Made by a program: the position numbers and the translations under genes
Notes under the pieces: model-generated
The model's database searches: none
Told to the model about the DNA's origin: nothing
The model's input: only the letters and a program-made list of their open reading frames with translations
Shown: positions 24,972-32,900 of the stretch, piece after piece
Position numbering within the stretch: position 1 is the stretch's first letter
Layout of the letters: every line of letters begins with the position of its first letter
Source: Vicingaceae bacterium
GTDB lineage: Bacteria; Bacteroidota; Bacteroidia; Flavobacteriales_E; Vicingaceae
Direction: 5' to 3'
NCBI GenBank assembly: GCA_029210015.1
Contig: JARGOE010000011.1
Span: 1 to 41,022, forward strand
DNA length: 41,022 nt

Positions 24972-25837
24972 ATGATGTTTTTCTTTAATTTTTCGACTAA
25001 TTTAAGACATTCATTTGCTTCTTTTACATCATGCACTCTTAAAATTTTTGTTCCATTTAATAATGCAATCGTGTTTAAAACAGTAGTCCCGTTTAGTGCT
25101 TCTTCAGGAATAGTCCCTATAACTTTGTTAATCATAGATTTTCTTGAAATGCCTGTAAGAATAGGAAGTCCAAAAGAGTTAAATTCTTTAATAGCATTTA
25201 GTAATTGATAATTGTGCTCAACTGTTTTTCCAAAGCCAAAGCCTAAATCCAATATGATGTTAGTTGTTCCTAGGTCATTTAATTCATTAATTTTAGTAGT
25301 AAAGTATTCTTTTACTTCTTCAACAACATTATCATAAGTAGGATTGTTTTGCATTGTTTCAGGAGTGCCTTTTATGTGCATTAGAATATAAGGAACATTT
25401 AACTCTGAAACAGTTTTAAACATGTTTGAATCAAGGTTTCCTCCAGAAATATCATTAATTAAATCCGCACCCGCATCAACTGCTTTTTTAGCAACATTGC
25501 TTCTAAACGTATCTATAGAAATTATTAAATCAGGAAACTGATTACTGATTAATTCTATAATTGGTATTACTCTTTTTAGTTCTTCTTCTTCCGAAACTTC
25601 TTGAGCATTAGGCCGGGTAGAATAGCCTCCAATGTCAATTATTTTAGCGCCATTAAGCTGCATTAAATTTACTTTTTCAATAATAGCTTCATTTTCAATA
25701 TTTTGCCCACCATCAAAAAAAGAATCTGGAGTAACATTTAATATACCCATAATAACAGGTTCGTCTAAATTTAGTGATATCCCCTTATTATTTTTTAAAA
25801 AAAATGTATCTTGCGGAGTTCCAATATTTGATGGCAT
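24968..25837 (-). CDS. folP: Dihydropteroate synthase
   Basis: This 289-residue enzyme condenses p-aminobenzoate with dihydropterin pyrophosphate in folate synthesis. Signatures present are MGILNVTPDSFFDGG, IDIGGYSTRP, SIDTFRSNVA, LINDISGG, DLGFGFGKT, GISRKSM and the closing LRVHDV. The N-terminal segment before MGILN is about 29 residues, somewhat longer than in many homologues, but no later start fits. The start codon lies only 13 bases from the divergent DUF1599 start. It is co-transcribed with xthA. Confidence 0.96.
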   Translation of the reverse strand: MPSNIGTPQDTFFLKNNKGISLNLDEPVIMGILNVTPDSFFDGGQNIENEAIIEKVNLMQLNGAKIIDIGGYSTRPNAQEVSEEEELKRVIPIIELISNQFPDLIISIDTFRSNVAKKAVDAGADLINDISGGNLDSNMFKTVSELNVPYILMHIKGTPETMQNNPTYDNVVEEVKEYFTTKINELNDLGTTNIILDLGFGFGKTVEHNYQLLNAIKEFNSFGLPILTGISRKSMINKVIGTIPEEALNGTTVLNTIALLNGTKILRVHDVKEANECLKLVEKLKKNII

Positions 25838-25850
25838 ATATTAATAGTTT

Positions 25851-26390
25851 ATGAGTAATACTTCAGAGCAATACGATTCAATAATAAAGATTTGTACCGA
25901 CATTTTTACAAAAAAAATGAAAGATTATGGAAGTGCTTGGCGAATTTTAAGAACAAGTTCACTTACTGACCAAATTTTTATTAAAGCCAAAAGAATTAGA
26001 AGTATTGAAGAGAAAGGGATGAGTAAGGTTGATGAAGGGGTTCGTTCTGAGTATATTGGAATAGTAAATTATTGTATTATGGCACTAGTTCAACTTGAAC
26101 TAGGTTATAATGAAAATACAGAGCTACCTTTTAGTGAAGCGGCAGCTTTGTATGAAAAGCATTTTAAAGCTGCTAAATCTTTAATGGAAAATAAGAATCA
26201 TGATTATGATGAGGCATGGCGTGATATGCGTTTGAGTTCGCTTACCGATTTGATTTTAATGAAGCTTTTACGTACAAAGCAAATTGAAGACAATGATGGT
26301 AAGACTTTAATATCAGAAGGAATTGATGCCAATTACTCAGATATGATAAACTATGCTGTTTTTGCATTGATAAAAATAGAAGAAAGTTAA
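25851..26390 (+). CDS. DUF1599 protein with two tandem domain copies
   Basis: This 179-residue protein contains two copies of the same domain (about 8-84 and 101-178). Each has an acidic-tyrosine helix (KDYGSAWR and HDYDEAWR), then SSLTDxI, a basic (A/R)(K/T)(R/K)xIxxIE helix and a closing NYxxxAL segment. The family (DUF1599) has been proposed in computational work to be associated with nucleotide modification; no activity is proven here. It faces folP with a 13-base gap. It is the first gene of a run leading to tpiA, although the next gene seems to have its own promoter. Confidence 0.88.
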   Translation: MSNTSEQYDSIIKICTDIFTKKMKDYGSAWRILRTSSLTDQIFIKAKRIRSIEEKGMSKVDEGVRSEYIGIVNYCIMALVQLELGYNENTELPFSEAAALYEKHFKAAKSLMENKNHDYDEAWRDMRLSSLTDLILMKLLRTKQIEDNDGKTLISEGIDANYSDMINYAVFALIKIEES

Positions 26391-26424
26391 AAAACTGTTA
26401 ATCAATTTATAAAGGAGTTTGTTC

Positions 26425-26447
26425 AATGTAAATTTGAACTTTACATT
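26425..26447. promoter_or_regulatory. Palindromic operator-like site over a -7 box
   Basis: AATGTAAA (26425-26432) and TTTACATT (26440-26447) form a perfect 8-bp inverted repeat with a 7-base spacer. The sequence TAAATTTG (26429-26436), a full TAnnTTTG match, lies inside it and ends 22 bases before the DoxX-family ATG. No good TTG is seen at the normal distance upstream. The layout suits a dimeric regulator that covers the promoter. Confidence 0.5.
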
Positions 26448-26458
26448 ACTTCATAAAC

Positions 26459-27940
26459 ATGAAAATATTATTATACATATCGCGAATATTTGTTGGAGCA
26501 TTATTTATTGTTTCAGGTTTAATAAAAGCTAATGATACTTTAGGGTTTAGCTATAAACTTGAAGAGTATTTTGAAAATGGTGCATTAGCATATCGTATTA
26601 GAGATTGGTTTGGTTGGGATTCATTTTCATTAGAATTCTTAATGGAGCATGCTTTAATGTTGGCTGTAATAATGTGTGCTACCGAAATTATTTTAGGATT
26701 TGCAGTGTTGTTTGGTACAAAAATTAAGTTTGCTACAATTTCCTTGTTAGCATTAACTACCATGTTTTTCTTTTTAACATTACACACTGCTACATGTGAT
26801 CCTCATGGTAGTTATGATGAAGTTAGTGCAGTTGCAATGGGCTCTGATGAATATGCTAGAATGTTAAATAGAATGGAAAACAATTCTAAATTAATTATTG
26901 TTGATGAGGATGCTTCAGAAAGAACAATCATTTTTAAAGAAGAAATGCCAGTGCAATGTGTTACTGATTGTGGTTGTTTTGGTGATGCAATGAAGGGTTC
27001 TTTAGGAAGGAGTTTAAGTCCTTGGGAGTCTTGGACCAAAGATTTGGTGTTAATGATTTTTATTATTCCAATATTTTTAGCACGTAAAAAAATTAAAGTG
27101 AATACTACTAAAGAAGATGTTGTTATTTTTATTGGAGCATTTGTGTTTACTGCATTTTTATCATGGGTGTTCGCTTGGTATTTCCCTTTAGTATTTTTAG
27201 CAATAGGTATTGGTGGATATTATACTTCTAAACGATTTTTATTTAATATCTATCTAAAGTGGATACCAATATTATTAGTAACAATTGCTACTCTGGTTTT
27301 AATTTATTATACTATTAATCATTTGCCATTAAGAGATTATAGAGCTTATGCAGTAGGGAACAGTATTCCAGAGCAAATGGTTTTGCCTGAGGGGGCTGTT
27401 CCAGATGTATATGAAAATATTTTCTACTACAAGAATAAAACTTCAGGTAAGGTAGAAGAGTTTACAGAGTCAACTTATCCTTGGGATGATGATAATTATG
27501 AATTTTCAGACAGGGAAACTAAATTGATTTCTGAAGGAGATAAGGCTGAAATTACTGATTTTACTATTACTGCTGAAGATGGAAATGATTATTCAGCTGA
27601 CTATTTCAATGAAGAGGGTTATATCTTTATGTTTGTTTGTTATGATATTACTAAAGCAGAATTAGGTTCTATTAAAAAGATTAATACTTTTGTTACCGCT
27701 GCAGGAAATGATGCTAATTACAGTATTGGTTTAACAGCTTCATTATATACTGATGTTGAGAAGTTTAAGCATGAAAACCAATTGGCTTTAGATTTTTATG
27801 GTTGTGATGCGATAACTTTAAAAACAATTGTAAGGGCTAATCCAGGAGTAGTATTAATGAAAAAAGGAAAAATTTTAGGTAAATGGAATGCTAATGATTT
27901 GCCTGATTATGATGTAGTTAAAAATGAGTTATTAAAGTAA
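26459..27940 (+). CDS. BT_3928-type DoxX membrane protein with thioredoxin-like C-terminus
   Basis: This 493-residue protein has an N-terminal DoxX/MauE-like membrane part (SRIFVGALFIVSGLIKAND) with about 8 hydrophobic segments to residue 290. A cysteine-bearing loop carries TATCDPHG and CVTDCGCFGD, followed by LGRSLSPWESWTKD, and the C-terminal region after about 360 resembles a thioredoxin fold (IFMFVCYDITKAE) without a CxxC pair. It resembles the BT_3928 family of Bacteroidota. The cysteines suggest membrane redox chemistry (inference). The operator-like palindrome upstream may control it. Confidence 0.85.
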   Translation: MKILLYISRIFVGALFIVSGLIKANDTLGFSYKLEEYFENGALAYRIRDWFGWDSFSLEFLMEHALMLAVIMCATEIILGFAVLFGTKIKFATISLLALTTMFFFLTLHTATCDPHGSYDEVSAVAMGSDEYARMLNRMENNSKLIIVDEDASERTIIFKEEMPVQCVTDCGCFGDAMKGSLGRSLSPWESWTKDLVLMIFIIPIFLARKKIKVNTTKEDVVIFIGAFVFTAFLSWVFAWYFPLVFLAIGIGGYYTSKRFLFNIYLKWIPILLVTIATLVLIYYTINHLPLRDYRAYAVGNSIPEQMVLPEGAVPDVYENIFYYKNKTSGKVEEFTESTYPWDDDNYEFSDRETKLISEGDKAEITDFTITAEDGNDYSADYFNEEGYIFMFVCYDITKAELGSIKKINTFVTAAGNDANYSIGLTASLYTDVEKFKHENQLALDFYGCDAITLKTIVRANPGVVLMKKGKILGKWNANDLPDYDVVKNELLK

Positions 27941-27949
27941 AAGTATAAT

Positions 27950-29026
27950 TTGATACAATTTATTACAAAGCGGTTAATGTATGGCTTCCTGGTGCTAGCA
28001 GGTGTTGTTACTGTTGTGTTTTTACTTTTTAATGTTCTGCCAGGAGATCCCGCTCGTATGTTAATGGGACAAAGGGCTGATGCTGAATCATTGAAAATTA
28101 TTCAAAAAGATTTAGGATTAGATCAACCTCTTTCGAAGCAGTTTGTGATGTATTTAAATGATTTATCACCTATATCTGTACACGATAAAAATCCAGATGA
28201 TTATTTGTATTTAGATGATGAGAAGTATGATTATTCAGAATTGTTTAGTTATGGAGAATCTAGTGTCTTAGTATTTAAAACACCATATTTGCGTAGGTCA
28301 TACAATACCAAACGGAAAGTGTCTGAAACTATGGCCGATTATATGCTTGAAACAGCTATTTTGGCAATAGCGTCAATACTCATAGCTGGTTTTTTAGGTA
28401 TTTTGTTTGGTGTAATTTCAGCCCTAAAAAGAGATACTTTGGTTGATAGGGTCTTATTGTTTATTTCTGTCTTAGGAATGTCTGTTCCTTCATTTTACTC
28501 TGCTATTATAATATCTTGGTTATTTGGTTATGTTTTAGATGATTTAACAGGATTAAATATGACAGGAAGTTTATTTGAGTATGATGATTTAGGTAATGGA
28601 GAAATGGTAAGGTTAGACAATTTAATTTTACCAGCTTTAACTTTAGGTTTGAGACCAATATCAGCAATTATGCAATTAACTAGAAGTTCAATGTTAGATG
28701 TAATGTCGCAGGATTATATTCGTACCGCTCGAGCTAAAGGATTGAAATTTAGAGTAGTTGTTATTAAGCACGCTTTAAAGAATGCTTTAAATCCTGTAGT
28801 TACAGCTATTTCAGGTATGTTTGCTAGTTTGTTGGCAGGAGCATTATTTGTTGAATGGATTTTTGGATGGAAAGGAATTGGTTGGGTGCTATTTGATGCT
28901 TTAACTAAGTTTGATTTACCAATAGTTATGGGAGGAGTGCTATTAACAGCTACTATTTTTGTTGTTATTAATATTTTAGTTGACATCACTTATGGATTGC
29001 TTGATCCTCGAGTAAGAGTGAAATAA
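27950..29026 (+). CDS. OppB/DppB-type ABC transporter permease, orphan
   Basis: This 358-residue inner membrane permease has six predicted segments, the N-terminal NVLPGDPARMLMG typical of OppB/DppB, and the cytoplasmic EAA loop SQDYIRTARAKGLKFRVV. The family imports di- and oligopeptides or nickel, but no partner permease, ATPase or binding protein is nearby. An insert of about 60 residues (64-115) lies between the first and second membrane segments. The only sensible start is TTG 27950, because an in-frame stop lies 4 codons earlier and the next ATG (residue 10) would cut into the first membrane segment. It is 9 bases after the DoxX gene. Confidence 0.9.
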   Translation: MIQFITKRLMYGFLVLAGVVTVVFLLFNVLPGDPARMLMGQRADAESLKIIQKDLGLDQPLSKQFVMYLNDLSPISVHDKNPDDYLYLDDEKYDYSELFSYGESSVLVFKTPYLRRSYNTKRKVSETMADYMLETAILAIASILIAGFLGILFGVISALKRDTLVDRVLLFISVLGMSVPSFYSAIIISWLFGYVLDDLTGLNMTGSLFEYDDLGNGEMVRLDNLILPALTLGLRPISAIMQLTRSSMLDVMSQDYIRTARAKGLKFRVVVIKHALKNALNPVVTAISGMFASLLAGALFVEWIFGWKGIGWVLFDALTKFDLPIVMGGVLLTATIFVVINILVDITYGLLDPRVRVK

Positions 29027-29043
29027 TCATTTATATTTTTATT

Positions 29044-29793
29044 ATGAGAAAGAAAATTGTTGCAGGAAACTGGAAAATGAATAAGTCTTTTGAAGAAGCT
29101 AAAGAGTTGGTAGGTGAGTTGGTGTATTCAGAATATAATAATGATGTAGAAATGATTATAATTCCTCCAGCACTTTACGTTAGTGAATTAATAGGATTAG
29201 TAAGTGATTCTGATATTAAAGTGGGTGTTCAAAACTCTTCAAATAAAGAAAGCGGAGCTTTTACAGGGGAATTGTCTGCTAGTATGGTTAATTCAGTAGG
29301 GGCAAATTATGGTGTTGTTGGACATTCAGAACGAAGGGAGTATTTTGGCGAACAAAATGATATTTTGGCTCAAAAGGTAAGTCAATTATTAACACATAAT
29401 ATTACTCCAATTTATTGTTGTGGTGAAGTATTGGAAGATAGAGAAAATGAAAATCATTTTGCTTTAGTAAAATCACAAATTGTTGAAGGATTATTTCATT
29501 TGTCAGACCAAGAATTACTTAAATGTGTTGTTGCATACGAGCCTGTTTGGGCAATTGGTACAGGGGTTACTGCAAGCTCTAGTCAAGCACAAGAAATGCA
29601 TTCTTTTGTTAGAGATGTTTTAGCTGAAAATTATGGGAATGAAGTAGCTCAAAACATTTCTATTCTTTATGGGGGTAGTTGTAAACCCTCTAATGCTAAA
29701 GAATTATTTGCTTGTACTGATGTTGATGGAGGATTGATAGGCGGAGCCTCTTTAGTTGCCAAAGATTTTGTTGCAATTGCGAACTCTTTTTAA
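29044..29793 (+). CDS. tpiA: Triosephosphate isomerase
   Basis: This 249-residue TIM-barrel enzyme interconverts glyceraldehyde-3-phosphate and dihydroxyacetone phosphate. Active-site residues are K11 (GNWKMN), H94 (VVGHSERR) and E166 (AYEPVWAIGTG); phosphate-binding loops ILYGGSC and GLIGGAS are intact. It lies 17 bases after the permease gene and ends the 25851-29793 run. The following 172 bases are AT-rich, and I find no clear terminator in them. Confidence 0.97.
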   Translation: MRKKIVAGNWKMNKSFEEAKELVGELVYSEYNNDVEMIIIPPALYVSELIGLVSDSDIKVGVQNSSNKESGAFTGELSASMVNSVGANYGVVGHSERREYFGEQNDILAQKVSQLLTHNITPIYCCGEVLEDRENENHFALVKSQIVEGLFHLSDQELLKCVVAYEPVWAIGTGVTASSSQAQEMHSFVRDVLAENYGNEVAQNISILYGGSCKPSNAKELFACTDVDGGLIGGASLVAKDFVAIANSF

Positions 29794-29965
29794 TTAAATA
29801 CAATTGTTTTTAGCGTCAATATTTTATGGATTTTCTTCCGTAAAACATCTTACCTTAAAATTTTAAATAACAAAATCGTTATTAATCCGTTAAATTATAG
29901 AGGAATTTTCCAATATAATCAAGGCATTTTAATATGTATTTCCGATATTTGTTGGTTAACGCATA

Positions 29966-32900
29966 GTGTTAGTGAAAAGAACTTTTTTATACCATTTTTT
30001 AGGGTTGGCAATTACAGCAATGTTTTTGTTAAGCACTTCTGTATCTAAAGCTCAAGATTGGACTTTAGATATAATGGGATCTGTAAAGAAGGAGGAAACT
30101 AAGAAGCGTTTTGAAGGAGTTACCATTACCGTAAAGCGAAATGGTGCTGTATGGAAAACAATTACTTCTCCTGCAAATGGAAAATATGATTTGAAATTAC
30201 CACCAGATGGTATATATTTAATTGAATTTTCAAAATTCGGACATGTAACAAAAAAAATAGAATTTTCAACGAAAAATGTGCCGCCAGAAGACGCTAAGTA
30301 TGGTTTTGAATTCCCTATGGAAATGAATCTTTTTGAGAAAATGGAAGGTTTAGACGTTTCTGTTTTAAATAATCCAATTGCTAAAGTGGCATTTGATCCA
30401 TCAACTGGTTATATGGATTATGACCCAGCTTATACAAAGTCTATTCAAAAAGAATTAGATAGATTAAAAAAGGAACTAGCGGAACGCTTAAAAGCAGAAG
30501 AGGAAAATAGAAAGAAAAATCAAAAGGCATATGATGAGGCTATTGCACTTGGAGATAAAGCTTTTAGTTCTGAGAAATGGGAAGCAGCAAAGGTGCAATA
30601 TGAAAAAGCAGAAAAATTATTCCCAGATGAAGATTATCCAGGATTTCAGTTAGCTGAGATTTCTGATAAACTTGCTGTACTTGCAGAAGCAAATAAGAGA
30701 TATAACACTGCTATAGAAAAAGCAGACGCAGCCTTCAATGCACGAGAATGGAATAAAGCTATAAATTCATACGAATATGCAGTAGAATTGAAACAAGATG
30801 AAGAATATCCTAAAACTAAAGTGAAAGAGATCGAAGATATTCTTAAAAATGAAAAGAAAGTAGAAGAGGATTATGCTGAAGCAATTGCTGCTGCAGATGC
30901 GGCTATGTTAACAAAGGATTATGGTGGTGCTAAAGCTGAGTATCAAAAAGCAATAGAACTTAAAGATTATGAAACATATCCAAAAGATAAGATTAAAGAA
31001 ATTGAAGCTATTTTAGCTGAAATTGCAGCAAAAGACAAAGATTATAATGATGCTATTGCTGAAGCTGATGGGTTTTTTAATGAGAAAGATTATGAAAAAT
31101 CAATAGCTTCATACAAAAAAGCTCAAGGATTTAATCCAGAAGAGAGTTACCCTCAAGAAAAAATTAATGAAGCCAATGAATTAATTGCTGAACAACAAAA
31201 AATTGAACAAGACTATCAAAAACTAATATCAGATGGAGATAATGCTTTTACCAATAAAGATTATGAAACTGCCAAAGCAAAATATGAAGGAGCTATTGAA
31301 TTAAAAGAATCCGAACAATATCCTAAAGATAAAATAACAGAAATACAAGAGCTATTAGGTGCTGCTGCTAAATTAGAAGAGGATTATAATCAGGCAATTC
31401 AAGTTGGTGATGGAGCTTTTGATAGTAAGGATTATGATTCTGCAAAAGCTTCTTACGAACAAGCATTATCATTAAAGTCTGAAGAGCAATACCCTAAAGA
31501 TAAAATTGCGGAAATAGCACAGATTAAAGCTGAAGAAGAAGCTGCCTTGCTTGCTCAAAAAGAATTAGATGAAAAATATATTTCTTTAATTTCAAGTGCT
31601 GATGCAGCCTTAAATGCTGAAGATTATGAAAAGGCAAAAACAGATTATAGTGCAGCTTTAGGTTTGAAATCAGAAGAACAATACCCTGTAGATAAGTTAA
31701 AAGAAATAGAAACAATTTTGGCTGAAATTGCTAAGAAGAAAGCCGAAGAAGAAGCTAATGCTCTAGCTCAAAAAGAATTAGATGAGAAATATAATACATT
31801 AATTGCCGCGGGTGATGCTGCCTTTTCTGGTTCTGATTATGAAAAAGCATTGTCTGATTTTAATGCTGCGATAGGGGTTAAGCCAGAAGAACAATATCCT
31901 AAGGATAAAATTGAAGAGATTAAAAACAAAATGAATGAAATTGCTGAGGCTGAAGCTAAAGCAGCAGCTCAAAAAGAATTAGATGAAAAATATAATGCTT
32001 TAATAGCAACAGCAGATGCTGCATTTGGTAATTTAGAATATGAGAAAGCGAAAGTAGATTATTTAGCTGCTGCAGAAGTAAAAAGTGATGAGCAATACCC
32101 TAAAGATAAATTAGCTGAGATTGAAGCAAAATTAAAAGATTTGGCAGAAGAAGAGATAAGGGTTTCTGCTCAAAAAGAATTGGATGAAAAGTATAATGCA
32201 TTATTGTCATCTGCTGATAATGCTTTTAATGGTTCTGATTACGAAAAAGCAAAGTCTGATTATTCTTCCGCTTCAGAACTAAAACCAACTGAATCATATC
32301 CCATTGGTAAATTAAAAGAAATTGAAAATATTTTAGCTGAAATAGCTAAGAAAAAAGCTGAAGATGAAGCTTCTCAAATGGCTCAGAAAGAGTTGGATGA
32401 AAAGTATAGCACCTTGTTAGTAAGTGCAGATGAGGCTTTTAATGCTCGGGATTATGAAAAAGCAAAGAATGATTTTAGCTCAGCTTCTGGATTAAAGCCA
32501 ACAGAGCAATATCCAAAGGATAAATTATTAGAAATAGAAAATCTATTAACTGATTTAGCAAGTAAAAAAGCTGAAGAAGAAGCGGCTAAATTAGCACAAA
32601 AAGAGTTAGACGCAAAGTATAATAAGTTTATTTCAACTGCTGATGGTGCTTTAAGTTCTAAGAATTATGAACTTGCTAAAAAGAATTACAACTTTGCAGT
32701 TGATTTAAAGCCTACGGAAATGTATCCTAAAGATAAGTTAAGAGAGATTGAAAACTTATTATCTGATTTAGAAAATAAAAAAGCTGAAGATGAATTAGCA
32801 GCTGAAGCCGAAAGGAAAAAAAGAGAGTATTTTGATGCCGTTATTGCTCAAGCAGATAAAGAGTTGGCAGTTAATAATTACGAAGAAGCAAAGAATAAGT

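Noticed and set aside
29794-29965. 172-base gap after tpiA as a site of a small RNA or promoter
   Set aside because: Sequence is AT-rich with only a one-mismatch -7-like GATATTTG at 29944-29951 and no stable hairpin; not enough to call.
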